A stretch of DNA of 46,836 nt from the IMG/VR virus record IMGVR_UViG_3300030331_005947, positions 1 to 46,836 of that record. The stretch is one strand, 5' to 3'. The position numbers were made by a program, and so were the translations under genes. Below, one piece after another: positions 24,801 to 33,805 of this stretch (the first letter of the stretch is position 1; each line of letters starts with the position of its first letter). The stretch is from a virus. The notes under the pieces were generated by a model. That model did no database searches and had not been told where the DNA came from. It worked only from the letters and a program-made list of their open reading frames with translations.

Positions 24801-27800
24801 ATAGTAAGCAAACAATTTACCGGTATTGGTTTTGGTTTTGCTACAAGCAGCACAGATGTAGTCACAATTGATGAACTAATAACTCACAAACAAAGTCTAC
24901 CAGAGGTTTTAAATTCAGAAAACACAATTAAAGTCCTGCAAAACGATGATATATATTTTGATAGAGATTCTAGACCTACATTTTTTGATTTGTATATAGA
25001 AAAAAGTCCGTATCAAAACTTATCAGAAGACATGTTAAAATTTATGTCAACCGTGGTTGATTTCAACAATCTCATAGGTCATCCGGTTGATAAATATCGT
25101 GGAGAGTATAAATCATTAAAAATGCTCAGACAGCTGTTTTTTCAGCGAATGGATACACCGAACATAGATAAATATGTTGAATATTTTAAGTGGTTTGATT
25201 TAGCAGTTTCTGCAATGATTCAAAAACTTGCACCGATGTCTTCTGGTTTAGATGAAAAGCCTTTAAGAAATATAATTGAATCTCATATTCTTGAAAGAAA
25301 TAAATACCAATCAAAGTTTCCAACATATGAGTTTAAACAAAGTGACCCTGAAGCATCTTTATTGGGTATTAATGAATTAACGTATCCGTGGAAAGAAGGA
25401 CACGCACCAGTAGATCTTGGTCAAATCAAAGCCACTGCAACAATGACAGGTATATTGGATGACAACACTATACCTACAGCGCTTGATACTCAAACTATTA
25501 TAATCACAGATACTGTTGGGTTGACAAAAACATACAAGTTTTTAAATGGCGGTGGAAAATCTACCGGTGATTTGGATAGTGGCGCTGTCGTAATTCAGCT
25601 GACGGGCGAAAACACTAAAGAAGGTTTGGTAGACAACATTGAGCAAGGTATCGAAAGCACTAATGGACACAATGGCTCGATTGTTGTAACAAGAGATGGA
25701 GCCGTCATAACATTAACACAAGCCACTGCCGGTTTCAAGGGGGGAACAACAATTACATTTTCTGCTGGAATTGACACCAGCACTGAACTCAGTAAAACTA
25801 ATTTTGTATTCGCCCCAAATACAGATGAAAATTGTCTATGGTGGCAAGAACGCGCAGAAAAAAATAGAACACCCAGTGGAGACACAAGCATAGATTCTGA
25901 TCGTCAAGAGGTGCTAGACGTTTTAAATAATCTTAACAACGCAACTCCACCAAATTTCAGTGATGGAACCACCACCTATCAAGGATCAACTTATGTCATT
26001 AGAAAACTTGCAAAGCCTTATAGAATTCACGGCTCAAATGAACCTGCGATTCACGGTGGTGCTAATTCATATGAAAACAAAAAAGTTGGATTCTGGGATT
26101 CCTCAAGAAAGTTAACATCTCCAAGTGAAGGTGAAGGTGTTGGTAGTATATTACAGGTTTTACCAACTGATTTGGACAACTTTAAGGATTGCGATGATAA
26201 TTTAGAATTAAACTTAGGAAAGAGAAAATATTCTTTCACAGCTAATAGTGGGTATTTAAATTCTGTAGTGTACAACTCACAGAGCATTGCATTCCCTGGC
26301 GATGATGCTTCTACAAACCCACTTTCAGAATTAATTACAGTAGCTGATTCTGATGATTTAAGTTTTGGCGCCGATGGCACCGCAGGAAACGAACCAGAGT
26401 TTTCTATTTCTGCTTGGGTTTTTATGAAAGATGCGAGTACTTTTCAAATTTTAGGAAAAAGAGAAAATCCTGGTTCGGGCGGCACCGGAGTAACAGCTGA
26501 GTACTCTTTATCGACCAACGGCAGCGATAAATTGGTTTTTTCAATCTTTGATGAGGTTAATTCTTTGGCTGGCGGCATATCTAGAACTACCACAAGCGAT
26601 AGTAGTTTAACCCATTTAGAAAATACCTGGGTGCATATAGCAGCGACATATGATGGTTCTACTAATGATTCTGGATTAACTTTGTATATTAACGGCTCGA
26701 CCGTTGCTTCTACCGGTGCGTCAGTTGGTGCATATACCGCAATGAACAACACCGATGCTAAATTATATATTGGTAGAGTGCAAAGCTCTTCTATGAATCC
26801 AATGACCACAGATGGATTTATAGATGAAATTGCATTGTTTTCTGATGAGCTTACCTCGGCAGAAGTAGCAGAGTTATATAACGATGGTCAAGTTTTAGAT
26901 TTGGTTAATAAATTTTCTGCTGCCGGAGACATTGTTTCCTATTGGAGAATGGGAGACAAAAAAACTGGCACTAGTCCAAATTACACAATAGTAGATCAAG
27001 TGGGAAGTAACAACGCCGTAATGAGTGAATTTAACGGTAATTCTACCAGTGGTGTATCTTCATTCGCCGCTCCCCCCAGCACACTTTCTCAACTGAAACT
27101 TAATGCAAATGACGGCTTGTTAAAGATTAAAGGGAATATGATATTCCCATTTAGTGTTTACAGTTCTTCAGTTGATTCAAATCCAGCATACGGAGATTTA
27201 GAAGACTTCCAAACAAATCTAGCTATAACAAACTTGCATCATGATAGTTATGGCCCTTTTAATGATGTTCCAATGCAGGGGCCATTTACAGAGAAATATG
27301 TCGGTGGACGACCCTATCGCCACGTAATGACTAACTTTACACCTGATAATGATCCTCCTGATGAAGAGGGTGGAAGACTGGAAGGGTGGAAGCTTACTGC
27401 CGATGCAAGCGCGTTGGATTTAGTTAATATTAACCCAGAATTTCCAAAATCTGTTTATTTTAGAGAGGAATATGCAAAGCGTCCTGTAAACATTAAAAAC
27501 ATCCAGCAGTTAACGAGTGCTGTCGAGACACAAGATCAGTTTACAGACGCGCTTGATGTTACAAAGATAGGCAACTACTCCGAAACTTATGAAATTGTAA
27601 TGACTAATGGCCGATCAATAAACAATCGGTATTTAGCAGAATCTGATGGCTTGCTTCCAACAACTTCACAAACATCCACTGCAGTTTCTGGTATTTTTGA
27701 TTTTTCATTACCAAGAAGAGATTTGACCGGTTCGAATAAAGCTATTATTGTGAATCGCTTCTCTGCCCCCGGTGATCCATCAACAATGGCCGAAGGAATG

Positions 27801-30800
27801 CTGGATATTGCAGCCGCCGAGTTTAGTGTCTATAATGCATTGCCCTTTAGAAACTTAGCTGTTCGCGAGCCTTTACAAGAACTTTTAACAGACCATGCCA
27901 ATCAGTTTGGTTATTTTAGTGATGCTAGAGCAGTTGCAGATTACGAAAGAGCTAGTTGGAAAGATTATCCTGGTGGTAACTCCAGTGTAGAAGATGATGT
28001 CCCGGCCACAGCGACGATGACTGGTATATTAGATAATAATACCATACCTACAGCTCTTGATACTCAAACTATTATTATAACAGATGCTGTTGGGCTAACA
28101 AAAACATACAAGTTTTTAAGTGGCGGCGGCAAATCAACTGGCGATATCGACGGCGGTTCCGTTGTAATACAGTTATCAGGTGAAGACACTAAAGAGGGTT
28201 TAGTCGACAATATAAAACAAGGGATTGAAAGTGCAAACGGACATGCAGGATCAATCACTGTGACAAGAAATGGTGCTGTCATAACATTGACACAACCGAT
28301 CATCGGCACCACCGGAAATACAACTATTGTATTTTCAGCTGGAATTGACACTAGTACTGAATTAAGCAAGACTGACTTTGCCGGAGGTATAAGTGAATAT
28401 GCAGGCACTGGCTCATTCCACAAGGTAAACAGAAATACCAGAAAACAACCAGCATTTGCAAATGAATTAAGTTCATATGAAAACAAAGGGTTGGTTGCAA
28501 TTGAAAATTCTTTTGATAACTTTTTTGTCAAACACCAGATACCACAAACCGATGTGCAATATGCTTGGATTACAGCGAGCATTACATCGAGCTATAGCGG
28601 TTCTGCTCTTTTCGGCTTTGAGCAGCCAGACTTTAGTAATGCAAGTTTCGCTTCTACTGATTTGATTTTTGAATCGATAAGTTTTGTTGGAAGTGCAGAT
28701 TGTGATGGAACTGGATTAACATTTGGATATTACAGTGGTTCTGATAGTTTTACTGGAAAAGGCAATAGTTCGGCGGTTTGTGGCGGCGGCGCAGCTTTTA
28801 CTAGTGATCTGGTGAGAACTCCATTCGTTGGATTGAATATCAACATAAGAGAACCTGTAACACCTTCAGAAAATTATTTAGGATTTCCTGCCGGCACCCC
28901 GGTGTTTGATTCAGCAGTTGCAAATGCGCAGTATTTTAATAGAGATTTTATTGAAAACGGTATCACTGGCTACGGTGCAACAGCTTTGTTTAATGCATTA
29001 ATTTTACATCGCCAAGGTCCATATGGCGGTTCAAACTGGAAACTCTACAGAAAAGAAAATCATCCAATTGTAAGAACACATAGAGGTGAGAATAGAATCA
29101 GTTATCTTATCACTGAAAATCAATTAGAATCAACAATTGAACCACCAATAACAAGCAAATACAAACAAATATCACACAAGTTGATTATTAAGAACGGAGT
29201 GTCTACCGATTCAGATGATTTAAATTTCAGAGATGTAATGGTTAAACACACTTATCTTAACAATATTGCATTTTTTACAGACCATAGTATTGATGGGTTC
29301 AACTTAGATAATAGAATACTAGACCCGAATAAAAATCTAAAGTCAGAGCAGCAATTGCTTGACGTGATAAACTATTATCTTTATTCACCAGCTGAGTTTC
29401 AAGGTGCACCAGAACTAAACCCTATAAGTGAATTAATATCATATACAATAGCAGAAACGGTCTTTCCTAAAGGAAAAAATACCTATCTTACCAAAGTTAG
29501 AGATCGTAACAATTTTGTTAGTTTGTTTTGGAAAGGTGATGCCTCAGATCCCGCATCTCAGAATTTAAGAATAAAAGAAAACGTTGCTAACTCAATGAAC
29601 TATACTATTCCAACACAAAGTATTTTTGCATTAGATGGTCGACTTAATATCGCCACCGCAACACCTCAAACCGGCGGGTTTGACGGAGCCGGCGAATTAC
29701 AAAACAATGGTGTGGTATATCGCGATAAGAATGGTCATTTTCTTGTAAGTCCTTTGTATTCCTTACCAATAAGTTCTTCTGAAACGGCTGGTAATGTGTT
29801 TATTGATACTGCTTGGGATGCTGGTTTACAATCTGGACTCGATCCATCTTACACAACATATGCAGACTTTGCGAATGAAATTAGAAGAATAGGAAAAGAC
29901 CATTCTGTTTTGCCAGAGTTTAGAATATCCGAATACATGTCTGATTATGTTGAAAGTGGCTTTGATATAAATGCAAGAAATCCGATAGTAAACCCAGGAA
30001 AACCATTTTTAGATTTAACCGGCTCGTCGGTGTTAGACGCCACGAACCCAGAATTTTACAAGACTTATAGCACTAGTGATATATTAGAATTCTTTGACAT
30101 AAGATCCGATACTAACGACAACACCGCTCTCGATAGTATTAAAATGCGTTGTAAAGCAATGATTAAATTTTTACCTTATGATGGTTTCTACCCAGTTCAA
30201 AGAACAGTTCAATTAGCTAATATATTTAGTTCTTCTTTTATGCCTGGTCTAAGCTCTGGGTCGGCAAGAGCAGGATTAACACCTTTCTTTGCACCGGGAA
30301 TTATGTATAATTCAATCAAGGCGGGTATAGCAGTTGATTTTCCAATGCCTATACCGGCCCCAGGTGTGAGTCCATCCCGCGCGAGTGTATATGTAACATC
30401 TTCAGGCCAGTCGAATGGCCCAACTTATAAATCTGATGGATCTCAACATTTTAGAAGAATACCTTTTGAGGCTATTGTTGCACCGGATAGTTTTTTACGC
30501 CCGGGCTCAGCTAATTGGTATGATATGCACATTGCAGATCAATCAATCGCAAACCAAAAAACTAATCACACGTCATACGCAGGCACAGCCTCGGGATTAG
30601 AGGGACGTTATATTTTTAATATTTCTGAAAATCAAAGTTCAATTTTGTATTCATTAGCAGCTAATAACTTTTTTGCAGAAACAATTAATTTTTTCCTTCC
30701 TGGCGGTAGAATGACTAGATTGGTTTCTTTACCGGATGACCATCCTGACTTTGGCGCCAATACGAAGACTATGCTAAATCCTGGCGGCAAATTTTTTGAA

Positions 30801-32678
30801 GAGTATAGAATGAGTATCACAGTGTCTGATACTATTAACCAGGACGCCCGGACTAGACAATATGAAAACTATGCTCACGAGGATGCATATGGAATACCTT
30901 TCCAAAATAATGGTATAGGCAACTTTGATTACAGTGCGCACGCACCGCTTTATTTAACACCGGGTAAAGGAGGCACCACGACTGGTTTTGCAAGATTGGA
31001 TTTGGTTTATAGACCTGAAGACCCTACAGACCCGGGACTTCTTACTCTCAATGAAATTATCAATGGTCTGTCTGCTTCATTTACGCGAAACAATTCACTT
31101 GATAGTAGTGCAACAAAATTCTCACAACATTTTACCTCTTCGTTTAATGTTGGCCGAGCATCAATTTTTGAAACAGATTTTGATCCTGAAACTGGAGATC
31201 CGCTAGTTGTAAAGAAAAGCAGCCCTATTGATCTCATGATTATTGAACCAAAATGGGAATGCCCGATGTTAAACTTTAAAAACGTAACTCAGTCGACCGT
31301 TGCGGCCACAGGAGACACAGGAAGAAACGGAATGTGGCATCAATTTGCCCGGGCAAATAATGAGCGTCAAGGAGTGTTTATTAAGATTGACCAAGAAAAT
31401 TTCTCAGGGGCTGGCAATGTGCAACTTACAGGATCTCTAGCAGATCTTATGGGTTTTGATAAAACCGGCGCGAAGTTGCCACAACGGTTAGGTAAATTAA
31501 GATCAACTAAAGAAATTAGCGAAGCAGTTGTTGCGATCCCGTACATGGTTAAGAACAATCAAAAGCAAACGTTTAAAATTTCAAGAAAAGCTATTGATCT
31601 GGCTGAAAAAATAATTAATAATCCAACGACACAGCTTATTGCCTCTGATATTATTGTCGACGAAAGTATTATTGATATGGTTCGTAAAATGAAAAAATAT
31701 GTTATACCACCACATATGGATTTTGTAAAATTTCAACCCGAAGGTATTTTAGGTGGACCATCAGGAATTGATAGTCTACAAGAACAAATTCAAGGCGGAC
31801 CTTTTGCAATGTATATATTTGAATTTAAACAAACTTTGAATAAGCAAGATTTAGCGAATATATGGCAAAATCTACCACCAGAGTCAATTGGTGCCACGCC
31901 GTTTTATCATGAAAGCGATGAAGTAAGCATATCTCATAAGATTTTTAACACAACTGCATTAAATTTAATTAATGGCAAAAAACCACTTATAAATCCAGCT
32001 CAAATTGCAAAGTCACAAAAAATTGTAGAAGATATACAATGGATGGTCTTTAAAGTTAAAAAACGTGCAGAAGTAAATTATTTAGATAAAACTAGTGATA
32101 TAAACGACGGCGGCGAGAAATTTAAATTTACATTTGGAAGTCAAGAAGATTCATTCCCAAAAATTAATTTTAACTGGCCTTATGATTTCTTTAGCATGGT
32201 AGAATTAGTAAAAATAGATGCTGAATTAACAATGGCACCACAGAACGGAAAGGTTATAGAAACAAAACAAATAACCAATGAGTTTGGCGCCCCAATCATA
32301 GATCCAGAAGATAAAACACCACCTCCAGCGCTTATAGATACGCCTGCTGCTACATCTCCTGTTAATTCTCCAGGCCAGACTGCCGGCGGACTCGCGCCAA
32401 TTGGTGGAGACTCTCAAGCTAATACAATATTTGCGGCCGAGGGCGCAGATGATCGCACACGCGGCGCCCAACAAGCAACATTAGAAACTCAGCGTCGTGC
32501 TGGTGGTGCTGGCGTACCCCGTTCATCGGCTAGTGATGTGAGCCCTACAAGTGGCCCATCGCCGCGAAACACAGCAAATTTTGTTCGAATAAATCCTGGT
32601 AGCATCTTTGGCCCTCTCCCTAGATCCGGTGGCGGCTTTCCTCGTGGTGGAGGATCTGGTGGAGGTACTAGTTACTAA
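21849..32678 (+). CDS. Giant virion protein with LamG-like domains and inserted modules
   Basis: A 3609-residue protein, the largest in the window. Recognisable parts in order: an N-terminal region with a LamG/concanavalin-like domain at ~185-370 (NTVEFWLKKD, DGNWHHYSLRFRNEG, SIDEFRFWKIWRNSKQI, LGLYYKFNEG); a long region of unknown fold; an inserted beta module at 1195-1319; a second LamG-like domain at ~1500-1690 (FSISAWVFMKD, ENTWVHIAATYDGS, LTLYINGSTVAS, GFIDEIALFSDELTSAEV); a second module at 2053-2177; more unknown beta-rich sequence; and a Pro/Gly/Ser-rich tail ending SGGGTSY. LamG domains usually bind carbohydrate or protein, so surface recognition or a large fibre/baseplate arm is likely. 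It lies two genes after gp6, and the frame is intact for 10.8 kb. Exact role unknown. Confidence 0.8.
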   Translation: MSLKDLFKEKNYKYLSNTSLNSLTSSGVESADYAREFIKEETRFVPLVDYSKPANFARFGSAEKYYYDSITRIYNTYPYDGSKKEKILWELSSSGLDLYLFDNGYPRTTGFAVLSTTSPNATDTSTNYSVWGSYGAAGTASYEFISFNGGPHAGVGSFPHIDPDTGEAHYREDANLYDLSKNRECNLKIGGNDGNTVEFWLKKDAFNAAATQTEVLFDIFTTSSISSSLDYGRLTVEMSGTSTGSPFFVTYMSGTNGISKEQIGNSLTPASITDGNWHHYSLRFRNEGSNTSVDLFVDGQFNDNIKTGTTVDYVSGTIVGTIGALATHPSGTHAGAPQAAKGWGKLSGSIDEFRFWKIWRNSKQIQTRWFDQVGGGTNTDDANTDLGLYYKFNEGITLTASTDSKVLDYSGRVSNGTWTGYSSTHSRDTGSAIDSSNLTSYSGKEFKDPIIYSFHPDVVSYLDKNRKRGRSYDYKNPSTIYYSLPSWILEQHDTRDLDGDGIINNSILNLTQIMSSYFDNAANMMDSMPSLAQNDYFSGSQKPVPFMGRILESKGFAAPELFNAIEALEKFENRDTNSLYTEKISDIKNIIYKNIYNNLTLINKSKGTEKSFRNLIRCFGVDDSVYKLNIYSNNVDYVLENNARSVSERHRMINFNLRKNLGSTVYQYSSSLNPNSTTTFLSASNNLNPDTSQEAGIPFSIESNIVFPNRVRQGEFHTLRNGDKVVRNNYPLMLTSSLFGMHTAIMSVPGVTQWAANDYANFIAQARKPNKFSDKAKFVLTGTAGGFAHPALESPLINDVYNDSAFSFLVSLYPEKIENTDEVSGTLGGLTDYTLEFTGIRRVLDVSLEEFTVTRTIPAANAVKILASPKRVFVGSHRTNFTGSLIDKSDVKINTIRAWQNRLTIDDLRLHASDPNNYSIKDPQENAFLFNTSINNVYVPNKETLLLHWNFDNVTGSSAAGGFVVEDLTSGSLNQIPRYGFLSNIVSKQFTGIGFGFATSSTDVVTIDELITHKQSLPEVLNSENTIKVLQNDDIYFDRDSRPTFFDLYIEKSPYQNLSEDMLKFMSTVVDFNNLIGHPVDKYRGEYKSLKMLRQLFFQRMDTPNIDKYVEYFKWFDLAVSAMIQKLAPMSSGLDEKPLRNIIESHILERNKYQSKFPTYEFKQSDPEASLLGINELTYPWKEGHAPVDLGQIKATATMTGILDDNTIPTALDTQTIIITDTVGLTKTYKFLNGGGKSTGDLDSGAVVIQLTGENTKEGLVDNIEQGIESTNGHNGSIVVTRDGAVITLTQATAGFKGGTTITFSAGIDTSTELSKTNFVFAPNTDENCLWWQERAEKNRTPSGDTSIDSDRQEVLDVLNNLNNATPPNFSDGTTTYQGSTYVIRKLAKPYRIHGSNEPAIHGGANSYENKKVGFWDSSRKLTSPSEGEGVGSILQVLPTDLDNFKDCDDNLELNLGKRKYSFTANSGYLNSVVYNSQSIAFPGDDASTNPLSELITVADSDDLSFGADGTAGNEPEFSISAWVFMKDASTFQILGKRENPGSGGTGVTAEYSLSTNGSDKLVFSIFDEVNSLAGGISRTTTSDSSLTHLENTWVHIAATYDGSTNDSGLTLYINGSTVASTGASVGAYTAMNNTDAKLYIGRVQSSSMNPMTTDGFIDEIALFSDELTSAEVAELYNDGQVLDLVNKFSAAGDIVSYWRMGDKKTGTSPNYTIVDQVGSNNAVMSEFNGNSTSGVSSFAAPPSTLSQLKLNANDGLLKIKGNMIFPFSVYSSSVDSNPAYGDLEDFQTNLAITNLHHDSYGPFNDVPMQGPFTEKYVGGRPYRHVMTNFTPDNDPPDEEGGRLEGWKLTADASALDLVNINPEFPKSVYFREEYAKRPVNIKNIQQLTSAVETQDQFTDALDVTKIGNYSETYEIVMTNGRSINNRYLAESDGLLPTTSQTSTAVSGIFDFSLPRRDLTGSNKAIIVNRFSAPGDPSTMAEGMLDIAAAEFSVYNALPFRNLAVREPLQELLTDHANQFGYFSDARAVADYERASWKDYPGGNSSVEDDVPATATMTGILDNNTIPTALDTQTIIITDAVGLTKTYKFLSGGGKSTGDIDGGSVVIQLSGEDTKEGLVDNIKQGIESANGHAGSITVTRNGAVITLTQPIIGTTGNTTIVFSAGIDTSTELSKTDFAGGISEYAGTGSFHKVNRNTRKQPAFANELSSYENKGLVAIENSFDNFFVKHQIPQTDVQYAWITASITSSYSGSALFGFEQPDFSNASFASTDLIFESISFVGSADCDGTGLTFGYYSGSDSFTGKGNSSAVCGGGAAFTSDLVRTPFVGLNINIREPVTPSENYLGFPAGTPVFDSAVANAQYFNRDFIENGITGYGATALFNALILHRQGPYGGSNWKLYRKENHPIVRTHRGENRISYLITENQLESTIEPPITSKYKQISHKLIIKNGVSTDSDDLNFRDVMVKHTYLNNIAFFTDHSIDGFNLDNRILDPNKNLKSEQQLLDVINYYLYSPAEFQGAPELNPISELISYTIAETVFPKGKNTYLTKVRDRNNFVSLFWKGDASDPASQNLRIKENVANSMNYTIPTQSIFALDGRLNIATATPQTGGFDGAGELQNNGVVYRDKNGHFLVSPLYSLPISSSETAGNVFIDTAWDAGLQSGLDPSYTTYADFANEIRRIGKDHSVLPEFRISEYMSDYVESGFDINARNPIVNPGKPFLDLTGSSVLDATNPEFYKTYSTSDILEFFDIRSDTNDNTALDSIKMRCKAMIKFLPYDGFYPVQRTVQLANIFSSSFMPGLSSGSARAGLTPFFAPGIMYNSIKAGIAVDFPMPIPAPGVSPSRASVYVTSSGQSNGPTYKSDGSQHFRRIPFEAIVAPDSFLRPGSANWYDMHIADQSIANQKTNHTSYAGTASGLEGRYIFNISENQSSILYSLAANNFFAETINFFLPGGRMTRLVSLPDDHPDFGANTKTMLNPGGKFFEEYRMSITVSDTINQDARTRQYENYAHEDAYGIPFQNNGIGNFDYSAHAPLYLTPGKGGTTTGFARLDLVYRPEDPTDPGLLTLNEIINGLSASFTRNNSLDSSATKFSQHFTSSFNVGRASIFETDFDPETGDPLVVKKSSPIDLMIIEPKWECPMLNFKNVTQSTVAATGDTGRNGMWHQFARANNERQGVFIKIDQENFSGAGNVQLTGSLADLMGFDKTGAKLPQRLGKLRSTKEISEAVVAIPYMVKNNQKQTFKISRKAIDLAEKIINNPTTQLIASDIIVDESIIDMVRKMKKYVIPPHMDFVKFQPEGILGGPSGIDSLQEQIQGGPFAMYIFEFKQTLNKQDLANIWQNLPPESIGATPFYHESDEVSISHKIFNTTALNLINGKKPLINPAQIAKSQKIVEDIQWMVFKVKKRAEVNYLDKTSDINDGGEKFKFTFGSQEDSFPKINFNWPYDFFSMVELVKIDAELTMAPQNGKVIETKQITNEFGAPIIDPEDKTPPPALIDTPAATSPVNSPGQTAGGLAPIGGDSQANTIFAAEGADDRTRGAQQATLETQRRAGGAGVPRSSASDVSPTSGPSPRNTANFVRINPGSIFGPLPRSGGGFPRGGGSGGGTSY
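25431..25805 (+). repeat. Inserted beta module, copy 1 in the giant protein
   Basis: 125 codons, protein residues 1195-1319, from ATATMTGILDDN to ELSKTNF. It aligns without gaps to the copy at 28005-28379, with about 21 differing residues by my hand alignment (roughly 83% identical), whereas the flanking sequences are unrelated. It sits between YPWKEGHAP and NTDENCLWWQERAEK. Confidence 0.88.
28005..28379 (+). repeat. Inserted beta module, copy 2 in the giant protein
   Basis: 125 codons, protein residues 2053-2177, from ATATMTGILDNN to ELSKTDF. It is the same module as at 25431-25805. The third-base differences are more frequent than the amino-acid changes, so the protein sequence appears to be conserved. 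It follows the segment WKDYPGGNSSVEDD. Confidence 0.88.
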
Positions 32679-32680
32679 TA

Positions 32681-33805
32681 ATGAGTTATTTAGATTCAAA
32701 AGAACAAGTAATTGATTTAAAGCTTACTACATATGGCAAATATCTTCTCTCCATAGGCAAGCTCCAGCCGGTGTTTTATGCTTTCTTTGATGACGATATA
32801 ATTTACGATAGCGCATATGCCGGCGTATCTTCTGAAGTGCAAAGTGAAATAGAGCCAAGGATTCAAGAAGAAACACCTAGATTTCAAACACAAGTAAACT
32901 ATTCTAGCAAAAACCCTGCTATATTCATCCCACAGTATACTCGCCACTTTGAAATTTCAACTGTAAACGATTTGATAATTGGAGAATCATTTAATAGTTA
33001 CGCGGGCATCAATGGATTACCCGCTTTCGAATCTGCAGTTTACGATGGATTAGTCAATGTTCAAAATCAACCTGAAAAACTAGAAGCTTTGCAAAATTCA
33101 ATTTCTTTTTCTAATCCAAATACAGAATTTGCGCCGTCATGGAACGTTGCGTTTCTTAAAGCTCCGCTATCTTCTTCTGTCAATCATTTATCAATTTCAA
33201 GTAGTTTAGGAGAAAAGTTTTTAAATATACCTCAATTAAATGCTAATATCTCTTATCAAGTTATTAAAAATAGTCGTTCTTATAATCTTTTAAATGCATA
33301 CGGCGGTATTCAAAAATTTGGTGGACCCTCTGATTTTGTTCAGGCCGGCGCCGGACAACGAACTGGAGAAGATGCATTTTTATTAGAAGAAGATTCTCTT
33401 AGTTTTCAAAATGGCGCAAGCGTAGATGTAATCGGTGATGCGATAGTATTAAGAATTGAGGAATCAAATCTTTTTTTTGAAGAAGAAAATTTTGATATTG
33501 AGTTGTTTGAAATTCAAGAGGTGAGTGGTAAAGAATCTTTAAGTCAAATACAATTTTATAAAGATTTAGATGTATTGTCTAGTGATCTTTTGAATGGTCA
33601 ATTGAACTCAAATGCCGCAGAGAAGTATTTTGAAATTTTAATAGATGGGGAAATACCGGAAAGATTAATGTGTCCTTTAATACAAGATGATAAGTCTAAA
33701 CAATTTTATATTAGTAAAATATTTGATTGTGAAGATTTCATACGGCCACCAGAGGCAAAAAATATTTACGCCGATCAAGACGACACAAAGGATATTTGTA
33801 GCTAA
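32681..33805 (+). CDS. Virion structural protein with 'LTxxGk' N-terminal module
   Basis: A 374-residue protein of the type found in virion gene blocks of large myoviruses. The first ~45 residues (MSYLDSKEQVIDLKLTTYGK, then LLSIGKLQPVFYAFFDDDIIYD) share a pattern with the protein encoded at 41437: an N-terminal Leu-Asp, a hydrophobic strand, LTxxGr/k, a Gly, a strand and DD-I-Y. The middle is polar and Ser/Asn-rich. The C-terminal part is acidic (LFFEEENFDIELFEIQEVSG) and ends in a short cysteine-containing tail. There is no membrane segment. It begins two bases after the giant gene ends and overlaps the next start by one base. Probably a baseplate or tail-tip subunit; no activity is suggested by the sequence. 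Confidence 0.7.
   Translation: MSYLDSKEQVIDLKLTTYGKYLLSIGKLQPVFYAFFDDDIIYDSAYAGVSSEVQSEIEPRIQEETPRFQTQVNYSSKNPAIFIPQYTRHFEISTVNDLIIGESFNSYAGINGLPAFESAVYDGLVNVQNQPEKLEALQNSISFSNPNTEFAPSWNVAFLKAPLSSSVNHLSISSSLGEKFLNIPQLNANISYQVIKNSRSYNLLNAYGGIQKFGGPSDFVQAGAGQRTGEDAFLLEEDSLSFQNGASVDVIGDAIVLRIEESNLFFEEENFDIELFEIQEVSGKESLSQIQFYKDLDVLSSDLLNGQLNSNAAEKYFEILIDGEIPERLMCPLIQDDKSKQFYISKIFDCEDFIRPPEAKNIYADQDDTKDICS

Noticed and set aside
28064-28582. 172-codon open frame on the - strand in the giant gene
   Set aside because: It lies opposite the second inserted module; a similar - strand frame opposite copy 1 (25595-25891) arises simply because the modules are similar. No start signal.
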